DNA from: Stenotrophomonas maltophilia
GTDB lineage: Bacteria > Pseudomonadota > Gammaproteobacteria > Xanthomonadales > Xanthomonadaceae
Direction: 5' to 3'
Length of the DNA: 64,000 bases
Assembly (NCBI RefSeq): GCF_003970865.1
Contig: NZ_RXLZ01000014.1
Coordinates: 1-64,000 of the forward strand
The notes under the pieces were generated by a model. It saw nothing but the letters and a program-made list of their open reading frames with translations. It had not been told where the DNA came from and did no database searches. The translations under genes were made by a program, and so were the position numbers. Positions 16,332 through 27,719 of this stretch are shown one piece after another (the stretch's first letter is position 1; every line of letters starts with the position of its first letter).

Positions 16332-17051
16332 TCAGAGGGACGGCGGTGCGACCAGGGCGCGCACCTGCGGATGCGGCGACGCGGCCAGTTCCGGCACGAT
16401 GTGCGCCATGAACGCCGGGCTGCCGTGGGCCAGTGCAAGCCGCAGCCAGTGCACGGCCTGCTCGACCTGGCCGGCCTGCAGCAGGATCGAGGCGTAGTTG
16501 GCCTGGCCGCGGAAATCACCGGCTTCGGCCGCGCGCTGGTACCAGGCCAGCGCTGCCTGCGGATCGGGTGCGGTATCCAGGCCGTCTTCGAGGTGGCGGG
16601 CCAGCAGGTTCATCGATTTGGCATGGCCCAGGTGTGCGGCACGGGTATACAGGGCCAATGCCTGCGCGCGGTCCTGGGTCACGCCGCGGCCGGTGGCCAG
16701 CAGGTTGGCCAGGTTGTACAGGCCCCAGTCCAGCCCGCTATCGGCCGCGCGCCGGTACCAGACCGCGGCGAGTGTCGGGTCGGGCGCGGTGCCCTGGCCC
16801 AGTTCGTGGCAGCGGCCAAGCATGTTCATCGCCATCGGCGCGCCGTTGTTGGCGGCGGTTTCGTACCAGAGCAGTGCCGCCGAGGTGTCCTGTGCGGTGC
16901 CTTTGCCTTCCATGTGCATCTGCGCGAGCAGCAGCTGCGCCTCGACCTGTCCGGCCTGCGCAGCGTCGCGCACGCGCGCGAAGGCAGCCTGCGGATCGTG
17001 CTGCAGCAGCTCGGCCAGGGCATCGCTGTCGATGGGAGTGCGGGTAACCAT
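16332..17051 (-). CDS. Sel1-repeat (TPR-like) protein
   Basis: 239 residues made of about five Sel1-like helical repeats (for example [49 protein letters not shown]). No signal peptide seen, so probably cytoplasmic. Such proteins commonly sit between a PiuA-type receptor and PiuC and may scaffold a partner. Likely cotranscribed with both. Confidence 0.85.
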   Translation of the reverse strand: MVTRTPIDSDALAELLQHDPQAAFARVRDAAQAGQVEAQLLLAQMHMEGKGTAQDTSAALLWYETAANNGAPMAMNMLGRCHELGQGTAPDPTLAAVWYRRAADSGLDWGLYNLANLLATGRGVTQDRAQALALYTRAAHLGHAKSMNLLARHLEDGLDTAPDPQAALAWYQRAAEAGDFRGQANYASILLQAGQVEQAVHWLRLALAHGSPAFMAHIVPELAASPHPQVRALVAPPSL

Positions 17052-17120
17052 GGGGTGAGTATCGCCGGAAACAAAAACGGCGGCAGGAGAACCCTGCCGC
17101 CGTGGTGGAGCGGAGCTACA

Positions 17121-19424
17121 TCAGAACTTCACGTTCAGTGCCAGGGTGGCCGAGCGACCCGGGGCGATGCTCGCGTAGTGCGAGGCATAGGCCTTGGTGA
17201 AGTAGGTCTTGTCGGTCAGGTTCTGCACGTTGAGCTGCAGGCTGATGTTGTCCTGGATCGCGTAGCTGGCCATCGCGTCGAAGCGGGTGTAGCTGGCAAT
17301 CCACTTGGTGTTGGCGACGTCACCGTACTGCTTGTCCGAGTAGAACGCACCAGCGCCGATGGTCAGGCCGATCGGGAAGCGGTAGGTGGTCCACAGGTTG
17401 GCGCTGTGCTTGGCGGTGTTCGGGAACACGTTGCCGTTGTTCGGGGAGACCACGTAGGTCGGGCAGGGCTGGCCACGCGGTACGCTGACGCCGCAGACGA
17501 AGCCGTTGTCCTTCAGTTCCGAGTCCAGGTAGGTGTAGCCGCCGTACAGGCTCCAGGCATCGGTCAACTGGCCATTGAAGCCCAGTTCGAAGCCGTTGAT
17601 TTCCTTCTTGCCGGCATTCTGGCTGGTGCCGTTGTCGATGGTCACACGTGCGTTGTTCATCACGGTGTGGAAGATCGCGGCAGTCAGGTTCAGGCGGTTG
17701 TCGAGCAGGTCCCACTTGGTGCCGAGTTCGAGGTTCCTGGTGTCCTGCGGCTTGAGGTCGGCGACGCCGGCATTCAGGCCGTCCGAACCGTCGCCACCGT
17801 CCATGCCCGGCGGGGTCGAGGAGGTGCCCCAGGACAGGTAGATGCTGCCGTTGGCGGCCGGCTTGAACACCACGCCGGCCTGGTAGTTCAGGAAGTCGTT
17901 GTCATTGCGCACACGGGGAGTGGCGCTGCCCGGAGTGAGCAGGGTGGTGGAGTAGTCGTCATAGCGCAGGCCGACGTTGAAGCTCCACTGTGCATTGAGC
18001 TCGATGGTGTCGAACAGATACGCGGACTTGGTCTTGGTGCGCTGTTCAACGTCCTGCGCCTTGTTGCTGCGATAGACAGTCTGACCGGCCGCCCACGGAT
18101 CGTTCGGGTTCGGATTGTTGAAGTCGGTGCAGTTGTAGCCGGTAGCGGCACCGGACACCGTGCATCGCGAACTGTTGGCCGCGAGGGGTTCCAGCGGGTT
18201 GGCGGTGCCTGGCGTCATCTGGTAGCTGCCACGGGTCATCTTCTCGTCGCTGTACTCCACGCCCGCGCTGTAGCTGTGCTTGAGCGCGCCGGTCTGGAAG
18301 GCGCCGGTCAGGCCCAGCTGGTCAGCGAAGCTCTTGACGTCGACCGCACGGGAGTTGGTCCGGCGCCACAAGGTGCCGTACAGGTTGGGGTTGCCCTTGC
18401 TGTCGTCCGGCTGGGTCCACAGGTAGTCGTTGCTGGTGTTGCCCAGGCGCGCGATGTTGCGCAGCTTGTGGCCGCCGAAGTCGTAGCTGGCGTCCAGAGT
18501 GCTGATATCGGCGCGGGTGTGCTGGAAATCACGGTCGACCAGGCCGTAGTAGTTGTTGCGGTCCGGCACCATCGGGCGGCCATCGCCGTTCTTGGCCACG
18601 TTCGGGCCGCTGGAGAACGGATTGTTGTAGGGGAAGCCACCCGCGTCCGGCAGGTCATCGCTCTGCATGTGGTAGTGGCTGGCGATCAGCTGCGCCGGGC
18701 CGTTCAGGCCGAACGCGATCGACGGCGCGATGCCCCAGCGGCTGACATTGGCGGCGTCGCGGCCGGCGATGTCCGACTCGTGCTTCATCAGGTTCAGGCG
18801 GGCGGCGATGCCGTCGCCCAGCACGTAGTTGGCGTCCACGGTGCCGCGTGCGTAGCTGTCGGTGCCGATGCCCATGCTGGCGCTGGTCTCGTTCTTCAGC
18901 TTCGGCGTCTTGCTCACCAGGTTCAGGCTGCCACCACCGGAGTCACGGCCGCCGTAGGCCGAGCTCGGGCCCTTGACCACTTCCACCTGCTCCAGGTCGA
19001 AGATTTCGCGGGTCTGCGAGCCGACGTCGCGCAGGCCGTCGACGAAGACGTTGCTCTGCGAATCGAAGCCACGGATGAAGGGGCGGTCACCGGTCGGGTT
19101 GCCGCCTTCGCCGGCACCGAAGGTGATGCCGGGGACCATGCGCAATGCATCCTGCAGGTTGGTCGCTCCGGTTTCGGCGATCAGCTTCTCCGACACGATC
19201 GACACCGACTTCGGGGTATCCAGCAGTTCGGCGGTGAACTTCGGCGAGGACGGATTGAACCAGCTGCCGCGCACCTGCACCTTGTCCAGGTCGGTGGCCT
19301 TGCGGGAGCCGGCATCGGCGCTGTCGGCGGCCTGTGCGGCCAGCGGTGCGAAGCCGGCGGCCAGGGTGGCGGTAGCGAGCAGGGAAACGCGCGGGGCGTG
19401 CTTACGGGACGTGATGTGGGTCAT
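17121..19424 (-). CDS. piuA: TonB-dependent catecholate siderophore receptor (PiuA/Fiu-like)
   Basis: 767 residues. Signal peptide up to AAQAAD; TonB box LDKVQVRG; plug domain with TPKSVSIVSEKL, FIRGFDSQSNVFVDGLRD and VEVVKGPSSAYGGRDS, as in Fiu/PiuA; barrel ending TLALNVKF. Such receptors take up ferric catechol siderophores and siderophore-conjugated cephalosporins. The ATG at 19424 is set by the signal peptide; no strong ribosome-binding site is visible. The gene order small protein-piuA-sel1-piuC and an upstream Fur box indicate iron repression. Confidence 0.88.
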   Translation of the reverse strand: MTHITSRKHAPRVSLLATATLAAGFAPLAAQAADSADAGSRKATDLDKVQVRGSWFNPSSPKFTAELLDTPKSVSIVSEKLIAETGATNLQDALRMVPGITFGAGEGGNPTGDRPFIRGFDSQSNVFVDGLRDVGSQTREIFDLEQVEVVKGPSSAYGGRDSGGGSLNLVSKTPKLKNETSASMGIGTDSYARGTVDANYVLGDGIAARLNLMKHESDIAGRDAANVSRWGIAPSIAFGLNGPAQLIASHYHMQSDDLPDAGGFPYNNPFSSGPNVAKNGDGRPMVPDRNNYYGLVDRDFQHTRADISTLDASYDFGGHKLRNIARLGNTSNDYLWTQPDDSKGNPNLYGTLWRRTNSRAVDVKSFADQLGLTGAFQTGALKHSYSAGVEYSDEKMTRGSYQMTPGTANPLEPLAANSSRCTVSGAATGYNCTDFNNPNPNDPWAAGQTVYRSNKAQDVEQRTKTKSAYLFDTIELNAQWSFNVGLRYDDYSTTLLTPGSATPRVRNDNDFLNYQAGVVFKPAANGSIYLSWGTSSTPPGMDGGDGSDGLNAGVADLKPQDTRNLELGTKWDLLDNRLNLTAAIFHTVMNNARVTIDNGTSQNAGKKEINGFELGFNGQLTDAWSLYGGYTYLDSELKDNGFVCGVSVPRGQPCPTYVVSPNNGNVFPNTAKHSANLWTTYRFPIGLTIGAGAFYSDKQYGDVANTKWIASYTRFDAMASYAIQDNISLQLNVQNLTDKTYFTKAYASHYASIAPGRSATLALNVKF

Positions 19425-19574
19425 GGTATGGGTGGCGGTGGCTTGGATCGGGAAAGGGCGAGGGCCGAAGCGCAGGCAGCGCGACGACACGTAGAGAGCT
19501 TCTTCTGTAGAGCCGAGCCGATGCTCGGCTGGCAGGAAACGCAATCAGGCGCACGGCAACGGCCGCAGGGCGCC

Positions 19575-19979
19575 TCAGCTGGCGTGCGGTGCGGGCGGAG
19601 CGTGGCCGGGGTTCAACCGCAGTGCGGGATCGTGCAGGTGCCAACGCAGGGCGTCGGAGCGCCACAGCGGAACATGCGCGACCAGGGCGGCGCGCGGGGG
19701 AGCCAGTCCAGTACAGGGCGTGGTGCCCTCGCCATCCAGCGGCGGCTCCGGCGCTGGTGCGACATGGTGCGGGCACTCGTCCGCCGGCGGGGCCGGCATC
19801 GGCATGACCTGCTGCAGATCTTCAGCGTGTGCCTGCCAGCCGTGGGTAGCAGAGCCGTTGCCGCGTCCTTCGTGCAGTGCCGACCAGCCCAACAGCAGCG
19901 TCAGCAGCACGGCCATGAGCAGCGGCCACCCTTGACGGGCAAGCTGGCACAGCGTGGCGGTGGGCGCGGGCGAAGCCAT
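19575..19979 (-). CDS. Small membrane-anchored hypothetical protein upstream of piuA
   Basis: 134 residues with one membrane segment (about 18-33, LLMAVLLTLLLGWSAL) followed by a long Pro/His-rich tail presumably in the periplasm, with two Cys and several His (DECPHHVAP). Not recognised. It starts 50 bp downstream of a Fur box and precedes the piuA-like receptor by 150 bp, so it is probably an iron-regulated partner of unknown function. Confidence 0.6.
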   Translation of the reverse strand: MASPAPTATLCQLARQGWPLLMAVLLTLLLGWSALHEGRGNGSATHGWQAHAEDLQQVMPMPAPPADECPHHVAPAPEPPLDGEGTTPCTGLAPPRAALVAHVPLWRSDALRWHLHDPALRLNPGHAPPAPHAS

Positions 19980-20028
19980 GGCGCGGGGGCGGAGTCGTTA
20001 CGAAGATGTTACGTAGAATAACATCAAC

Positions 20029-20047
20029 GATAATGATTCGCATGTGC
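20029..20047 (-). promoter_or_regulatory. Fur box upstream of the piuA operon
   Basis: GATAATGATTCGCATGTGC matches the first nine bases of the Fur consensus exactly and 13 of 19 overall by eye. An AT-rich stretch (AATAACATCAAC) lies beside it, suiting a promoter. Confidence 0.65.
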
Positions 20048-20109
20048 GGGGCGTGACGGGCCGCTGGGGCCGCCCCGGAGCGGCCTGGGGGCGCCCTCAT
20101 GGCCTTCCG

Positions 20110-20132
20110 GTAGATCCACCCCATGGATGGAT
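20110..20132. repeat. Degenerate SMAG palindrome
   Basis: GTAG then ATCCACCC-CAT-GGATGGAT; a variant of the ATCCACGC family with an imperfect stem. Confidence 0.6.
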
Positions 20133-20185
20133 GCTCTCCCGCGGGGCGCCCTCTGGGGGGGGGGCTCTCCGGGCCGAGCGCCGCC

Positions 20186-20518
20186 TCAATCCCGGTCGTC
20201 GCGGGTCCAGACAGCGTCGTGCTCGCGCTTCACCGGAAACTTGGGCACAGGGCTGTAGGCCGGGGCACACAGGGCGCGGCCGTCACGCACGTCGAAGCGC
20301 GCGCCGTGCAGCACGCACTCCACGCTGCCTTCGGTGGTGTTGAACTCGCCCGAGGACAGCTCGAACTCTTCATGCGTGCACTGGTCTTCCAGGGCGTACA
20401 GCTCGCCGTCGAGGTTGAACACCACGATCGGCGTGCCGGTCACTTCGTCGAACACGCTCTTCATTTCACCCGGCAGCAGCTCGGTGCCGGCACAGACGAA
20501 GGTCCAGGTATCGCTCAC
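20186..20518 (-). CDS. Rieske [2Fe-2S] ferredoxin-like protein
   Basis: 110-residue soluble Rieske protein. Cluster ligands C47-x-H49 and C68-x2-H71 have the standard spacing; C-terminal PVKREHD-type end. Family members are small non-heme oxygenase ferredoxin subunits, often near suf genes. Start is a GTG overlapping the stop of the GNAT gene (GTGA), so the two are coupled. Specific partner unknown. Confidence 0.88.
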   Translation of the reverse strand: MSDTWTFVCAGTELLPGEMKSVFDEVTGTPIVVFNLDGELYALEDQCTHEEFELSSGEFNTTEGSVECVLHGARFDVRDGRALCAPAYSPVPKFPVKREHDAVWTRDDRD

Positions 20519-21054
20519 GCGGCGGCTCCGGCCAGCGGCTTTTCCAGGATCTCGAAGCGCAGGTCGTCGCGCTTGGGAATACCGAAACGCTCGTCGCCGT
20601 ACGGGAACGGCTTCTTGATGCCGGTGCGCAGGTAGCCGCGGCGCTCGTAGAAGGCGATCAGCTCGTCGCGCACGTCGATCACCGTCATCTGCATCACCGG
20701 CACCTTCCATTCGCGTGCAGCGTGCGCTTCGGCGGCGTCCATCAGCTGCTTGCCGACGCCGCCGCCCTGCTGGGCCGGATCGACCGAGAACATGCCGAAG
20801 TAGCCCTTGCCGTCGACATCGGCGACGTGGGCGCAGGCCACCAGCTGGTCCCCGCGCTCGGCCAGCAGGATGGTGGAGCGCGGGCGGTCCAGGTCGGCCT
20901 GGATGCCCTCGGCGTCGATGCGGGCGCCGTCCAGTAGGTCGGCTTCGGTGGTCCAGCCGACACGGCTGGCGTCACCCCGGTAGGCCGAGGTGACGAGGGC
21001 AATGAGGGCGGGGATGTCGGCCGACGTGGCGGCGCGGAAGGTCAGGGTGCTCAT
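20515..21054 (-). CDS. GNAT-family N-acetyltransferase
   Basis: 179 residues with the GNAT acetyl-CoA loop QQGGGVGKQLMD (about 108-119) and the later AFYERRGY strand. Substrate unknown. Coupled to the Rieske gene; in this family of genomes both accompany suf genes, which here lie upstream beyond one opposed gene. Confidence 0.85.
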   Translation of the reverse strand: MSTLTFRAATSADIPALIALVTSAYRGDASRVGWTTEADLLDGARIDAEGIQADLDRPRSTILLAERGDQLVACAHVADVDGKGYFGMFSVDPAQQGGGVGKQLMDAAEAHAAREWKVPVMQMTVIDVRDELIAFYERRGYLRTGIKKPFPYGDERFGIPKRDDLRFEILEKPLAGAAA

Positions 21055-21160
21055 GGGGACATTCTAGGTGGGGCGTGGGCGGGCGCAAATGGGGGAGGAG
21101 CTCCGGCAGTTCTGGCAACCGCCATGCTCGCGCTTCATCAAATGCCAGGCGGAGTGCTGG

Positions 21161-21613
21161 GTGGGCATATCGAAGGGAATCGCGCTGGCAGCCGCCGCCA
21201 TGCATGTGGGGCTTCTGGCCGGCCCGCCGACGCGCGAGGATGGGGGCGGCATTGCGCCCAACGGCCTGAGGTGCCCGGGTTTCAGTCCGTCCCGTGCGTT
21301 ACCTGTCACGCTGGAGGCGCTGCGGGCCGATCCCATGCGCTATCACGGGAGATTGCTACGCGTGCGGGGTGCCTACGTTGATGGTTTTGAAATGTCTGCG
21401 CTGCATTTCGGGCCGCCGGTACAGGACCCATGGGTGGCCGAGGGCGTGTGGGTGAATGGAATTCCCATCTTGGCGCTGCCGTCGGAGCAGGCGGTTGAAC
21501 TCACCGGAATCGTAGCGGCGGGCCGACCCGTTCTCCCTTTCGGCAAGGGGCATCTTGGGCAATGGCCTGCGGAGCTCTGCGCGCCTTCGATCCTTCCATT
21601 GGCGGCGCAATAA
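21161..21613 (+). CDS. Hypothetical exported protein
   Basis: About 150 residues from a GTG at 21161 that has GGAG six bases upstream; the frame is open further left to 21068. The N-terminus is Ala-rich and mildly hydrophobic (GIALAAAAMHVGLLAG), possibly a signal. The middle segment (LRADPMRYHGRLLRVRG) resembles small beta-barrel proteins. Not recognised. It is the only rightward gene between sufS and the GNAT gene. Confidence 0.55.
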   Translation: MGISKGIALAAAAMHVGLLAGPPTREDGGGIAPNGLRCPGFSPSRALPVTLEALRADPMRYHGRLLRVRGAYVDGFEMSALHFGPPVQDPWVAEGVWVNGIPILALPSEQAVELTGIVAAGRPVLPFGKGHLGQWPAELCAPSILPLAAQ

Positions 21614-21638
21614 AAAACGCCGCAGTTTCCCGCGGCGT
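21614..21638 (-). terminator. Intrinsic terminator of the suf operon
   Basis: Read leftward, AACGCCGC-GGGAAACT-GCGGCGTT is followed by a run of Ts (TTTTTTATT). It lies 30 bp after the sufS stop codon. The hairpin also directly follows the opposed unknown gene. Confidence 0.85.
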
Positions 21639-21667
21639 TCTCGATGCTTCCGGCTGGCCTGGGAATC

Positions 21668-22924
21668 TCACCCCAGCAGCTTGCGCACCTTGGTCAGCGC
21701 GGTCATGAAGCGCTCGATCTCGGCGTGCGTGTTGTAGAACGCCAGCGAGGCACGGCAGGTAGCCGCGACGCCGAAGTACTGCAGCAGCGGGTGTGCGCAG
21801 TGCTGGCCCGAGCGCAGGGCCACGCCTTCCAGGTCGAGCAGGGTCGCCAGGTCGTGCGCATGTGCACCGTCGATCAGGAACGAGACCACGGCGGCCTTCT
21901 CCGGCGCTTCGCCGATGATGCGCAGGCCGTCAACGCGGCGCAGCTCTTCGGTGAAGTGCGCCAGCAGTTCGGCTTCGCGTGCTTCCACGTTCTCCTGGCC
22001 GAGCTGCTGCAGGTAGTCGGCGGCCACGCCCAGGCCGATGAAGCCGGCGATGTTCGGGGTGCCGGCTTCGAACTTGTGCGGGGCATCGTTGAACACGGTG
22101 CCGTCGAAGCTGACTTCCTTGATCATTTCGCCGCCGCCGAGGAACGGCGGCATCGCATCCAGATGCTCGCGGCGCGCCCACAATGCGCCGGTGCCGGTCG
22201 GGCCGCACATCTTGTGGCCGGTAATGGCGTAGAAGTCGCAGCCGATCGCAGCCACGTCGACCTTGCGGTGCGGCACGGCCTGCGAGCCATCGACCACGGT
22301 GATGATGCCGCGCTTGCGCGCTTCGCGGCAGATCTCGCGCACCGGATTGACCGTGCCCAGCACGTTGGAGACATGAGTAACCGCCAGCAGCTTGACCTCC
22401 GGGGTCATCGCCGCGCGCAGCGCATCCAGGTCCAGCGCGCCATCGGGGGTGATCTCGGCCACGCGGATGGTGGCGCCGGTACGCTGCGCGACCAGCTGCC
22501 ACGGCACGATGTTGGCGTGATGTTCCATGCGCGTGATCAGGATCACGTCACCGGCCTTCAGCCGCGGCAGCGCCCACGAGTAGGCCACCAGGTTGATGGC
22601 GAAGGTGGTGCCACTGCACAGCACCAGGTCGCTGGGCCGCACGTTGAGGAAGCGTGCCAGCTTGCTGCGTGCGCCTTCGTAGGCATCGGTGGCTTCGCTG
22701 CCCAGTGCATGCACCGCGCGGCTGACGTTGGCGTTGTAGCGGCGGTAGAACTCGTCCACCGCGCCGATCACCTGCACCGGCTTCTGGCCGGTGTTGGCAT
22801 TGTCGAAATAGACCAGCGGCTTGCCATGCACTTCACGCATCAGCAGCGGGAAGTCGAGGCGGACGCGGTCCCAGTCGGGGGCGCCGGTGCGTTCTTCGAT
22901 CGGGCGCGGCGTGGACAGGTTCAT
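21668..22924 (-). CDS. sufS: Cysteine desulfurase SufS
   Basis: 418 residues, PLP-dependent type II desulfurase. Visible: the PLP lysine region ITGHKMCGPTGTGALW and the catalytic cysteine in RSGQHCAHPLL (near residue 370). It strips sulfur from cysteine for Fe-S cluster building on SufBCD. Last gene of rrf2-sufB-sufC-sufD-sufS, overlapping sufD by four bases. No sufE or sufU is in the window; an acceptor must be encoded elsewhere. Confidence 0.95.
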   Translation of the reverse strand: MNLSTPRPIEERTGAPDWDRVRLDFPLLMREVHGKPLVYFDNANTGQKPVQVIGAVDEFYRRYNANVSRAVHALGSEATDAYEGARSKLARFLNVRPSDLVLCSGTTFAINLVAYSWALPRLKAGDVILITRMEHHANIVPWQLVAQRTGATIRVAEITPDGALDLDALRAAMTPEVKLLAVTHVSNVLGTVNPVREICREARKRGIITVVDGSQAVPHRKVDVAAIGCDFYAITGHKMCGPTGTGALWARREHLDAMPPFLGGGEMIKEVSFDGTVFNDAPHKFEAGTPNIAGFIGLGVAADYLQQLGQENVEAREAELLAHFTEELRRVDGLRIIGEAPEKAAVVSFLIDGAHAHDLATLLDLEGVALRSGQHCAHPLLQYFGVAATCRASLAFYNTHAEIERFMTALTKVRKLLG

Positions 22925-24182
22925 GCCACACCCGCCTCGGCGAGGGCCTTGTCCAGGCGACGTGCCAGCTGCGCACGCAGCGCGTCCGGCAGGATCTTCA
23001 GCGGCTCGTGGCAGAACGCGGCGCTCAGCAGTGCCTGTGCCTGTGCCTGCGGCAGGCCGCGCGAGCGCAGGTAGAACAGCGCATTGGCGTCGAGCTGGCC
23101 GACGGTCGCACCGTGTGCGGCCTTCACTTCATCGGCGTCGATCACCAGCGTCGGCTGGGTGTCGATCTCGGCATCGGCCGACAGCAGCAGGTTCTTGTTG
23201 GACAGGTTCGCGTCGGTGCCATCGGCGCCTTCGCGGATCTGGATGCCACCATGGAACACCACGCGGCTGCGGTTGGCGGCGACACCGCGCCACAGCAGTT
23301 CGCAGGCGGTATCGCGTGCGATGTGGTCGATGCCCAGGCGGGTTTCGACGTGGCGGCGGCCATTGCCAAACAGCACACCGTTGGCGGTCAGCTGGGCATT
23401 GTCGCCTTCAAGGCGCACGTTCAGTTCATGGCGGCTGAGCGCGGCGCCCAGTTCCAGGTCGACGCGGTAGTACTGCGCGTCGCGGGCCAGCACGGCGTCG
23501 GTGCGCAGGAAGCTGGTCTGGCGCGCGCTGCCGGCCTGCACGCGGGCGTGCTTGAGCACGGCATCACGGGCGACGTGGGCATGCAGCACGGTGTTGTCCA
23601 GGTGGGCGGAGTCACCCACGCTGAAGCGATGCTCGACCACGCCCAGGCTGGCGCCCGCACGCAGTTCGATCAGGTGACGGTGGTGCCAGGCCAGATCGGT
23701 GTCGCCAGCGACGCTGGCGAATACCAGCTGCAGCGGCGTTTCGACCTGCACGCCTTCATCCACGCGCAGCACCACGCCTTCATCGGCCAGCGCGGCATTC
23801 AGGCGGGCGAAGATCTCCTCGCTGCGCTCGTAGCGGCGGCCAAGGAAACGCACGGCGTCTTCGCCGGCAGCCAGCGCGGCCGACAGCGGCTGCAGCTGCA
23901 CGCCGGCCGGCAACGCCTGCACGTCGCTCAGCGCGGCATCCAGGCGACCGTTGACGAACACCAGGCGCGGTGCCGGGATGTCGTCCAGCAGCGCGGCGTC
24001 CAGCGCCGGAGCCTGCAGCGGTGCCGCAGCGAACGCACGGCGTTCCAGCTGGCGCAGCGAGGTGTACTTCCAGGCTTCGTTGCGGGCGGCCGGCAGGCCG
24101 TCGCGCAGGGCCGCATCCAGCACTTCGCGGCGCGCATCGCTGCCGCAGAAGGCCTGGGCCATCGAATCAAGCAGGGCGCTCA

Positions 24183-24183
<1 letters not shown>
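22921..24183 (-). CDS. sufD: Fe-S cluster assembly protein SufD
   Basis: 420 residues of the SufB/SufD beta-helix family. The conserved C-terminal part (NANLSNKNLLLSADAEIDTQP, then ALFYLRSRGL) is intact. SufD pairs with SufB in the SufBC2D scaffold. It overlaps sufC by one base and sufS by four, indicating tight translational coupling. Confidence 0.95.
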
Positions 24184-24947
<764 letters not shown>

Positions 24948-25021
24948 GGTGGGGGTTTCCGTGGGGCGGGCCGCGGCCCGCCGGTAAAGAGAATGCGTTT
25001 GCGAGGGGCAGGGGCGGGCGG

Positions 25022-26497
<1,476 letters not shown>

Positions 26498-26514
26498 GGG
26501 GGGCTGCCTACGGA

Positions 26515-26970
26515 TCAGGAGACGACGTCGACAGCGATGGTGCGGCGCTGTTCGTCATCGGCAAGGGGGAGAGGGGGCAGGATCTGGGCGAGGGTGACAT
26601 CGCGCAGGGCCTCGGAGACCACGTCGTTGATCAGCCGCCAGCTGCTGCGCGCGCCGCACTTGGGGGCCATGCCGCACTGGTGGTGGTCGTGGCTGCATTC
26701 GGTCAGGGCCAGCGGCCCTTCCATTGCTTCGACCACTTCGAACAGCGAGATCTCGATGGCCGCGCGGGTCAGCCGGTAGCCGCCACGGACGCCGCGCAGG
26801 CCTTCAACCAGGCCGGCCTGGGCCAGCGGCTTGAGCACCTTGCTGACGGTGGGCGGCTCCAGACCGGTGAATTCGGCCAGCTCGGTGGCACTGAGCACCT
26901 CGCCCGGGCGGGCGGCGAGTACGGTCAGTACGACGGTGGCGTAATCGGTGAGTTTGGTGACGCGCAACAT
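26515..26970 (-). CDS. Rrf2-family SUF regulator (IscR/SufR-like)
   Basis: 151 residues. A winged helix-turn-helix (about 8-65, with [20 protein letters not shown]) and three cysteines (C92, C99, C105) that can hold an Fe-S cluster. It heads the suf operon and probably represses it when clusters are sufficient. Start at [11 protein letters not shown]; the upstream frame is not conserved. The leader at 26975-27020 is AT-rich compared with its surroundings and likely holds the promoter and operator. Confidence 0.92.
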   Translation of the reverse strand: MLRVTKLTDYATVVLTVLAARPGEVLSATELAEFTGLEPPTVSKVLKPLAQAGLVEGLRGVRGGYRLTRAAIEISLFEVVEAMEGPLALTECSHDHHQCGMAPKCGARSSWRLINDVVSEALRDVTLAQILPPLPLADDEQRRTIAVDVVS

Positions 26971-27179
26971 GGGGATGCGAGTGGTTCTTAAAGCGGACTG
27001 AAATTGTACGCTTTTATTCGCCGCCATCCAACCCGGGCATTCAGCCGGCGCTGGGGCCGGGCCGGGAGGACACACCGGGGCCGTTGCCAGGACGCAATGC
27101 TGCGCCAACGGGGTGATTTTCGCAATCACCCGGAATGGGCGAGAATCAACGTTCCTTTCGCTGCAGACCTCCCTTGCCG

Positions 27180-27647
27180 ATGCCCAAGAAGATCCAAGCC
27201 CGCAAGTCCGCCATCCACGGCAACGGTGTGTTTTCCGTGGCCCCGATCAAGCAGGGCGAGCGCGTGATCCAGTACAAGGGCCTGCTGCGCAGCCACGGCG
27301 ACGTTGATGCCGATGACAGCGGCGACGTTGAAAGTGGCCATACCTTCCTGTTCACCCTCAATGACGACTGGGTGATCGATGCCAACTACAAGGGCAATGA
27401 CGCGCGCTGGATCAACCACAGCTGCGACCCGAACTGCGAGGCAGTGATCGAGGAAGACGAGGACGGCGACAGCCGCGGCGACAAGGTGTTCATCGAGGCG
27501 CTGCGTGACATCAAGGTCGGCGAAGAGCTGACCTACAACTACGGCATCACCCTGGCCGAGCGCCACACCGCCAAGCTGAAGAAGATCTGGGAGTGCCGCT
27601 GCGGCTCGCCCAAGTGCACCGGCACCATGCTGCAGCCGAAGCGCTGA
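27180..27647 (+). CDS. SET-domain protein (possible lysine methyltransferase)
   Basis: 155 residues that are almost entirely a SET domain: IHGNGVFS near the start, NHSCDPN (79-85), GEELTYNYG (114-122), then a post-SET-like C139-x-C141-x4-C146. These are the S-adenosylmethionine and substrate-lysine residues of protein lysine methyltransferases. An acidic insert (EEDEDGD) sits near 91-97. Bacterial SET proteins are uncommon; targets here are unknown. Divergent from the suf operon. Confidence 0.88.
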   Translation: MPKKIQARKSAIHGNGVFSVAPIKQGERVIQYKGLLRSHGDVDADDSGDVESGHTFLFTLNDDWVIDANYKGNDARWINHSCDPNCEAVIEEDEDGDSRGDKVFIEALRDIKVGEELTYNYGITLAERHTAKLKKIWECRCGSPKCTGTMLQPKR

Positions 27648-27657
27648 CCCGCAATGG

Positions 27658-27718
27658 GTAGTGCCGGCCGCTGGCCGGCACATACGTGAAAAGCGTGCCG
27701 GCCAGCGGCCGGCACTAC
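27658..27718. repeat. Pair of inverted SMAG palindromes (GCCGGCC family)
   Basis: Copies at 27658-27680 and 27696-27718 with GTAG and CTAC ends outward, stem GCCGGCC/GGCCGGC. It fills the gap between the converging SET and DUF1439 genes, so it may end both transcripts. Confidence 0.85.
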
Positions 27719-27719
27719 C

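Noticed and set aside
16068-20021. A very long rightward open frame (over 1300 codons)
   Set aside because: It lies antisense to piuC, the Sel1 gene, the piuA-like receptor and a small gene, shows no domain, and is a usual by-product of high-GC codon use.
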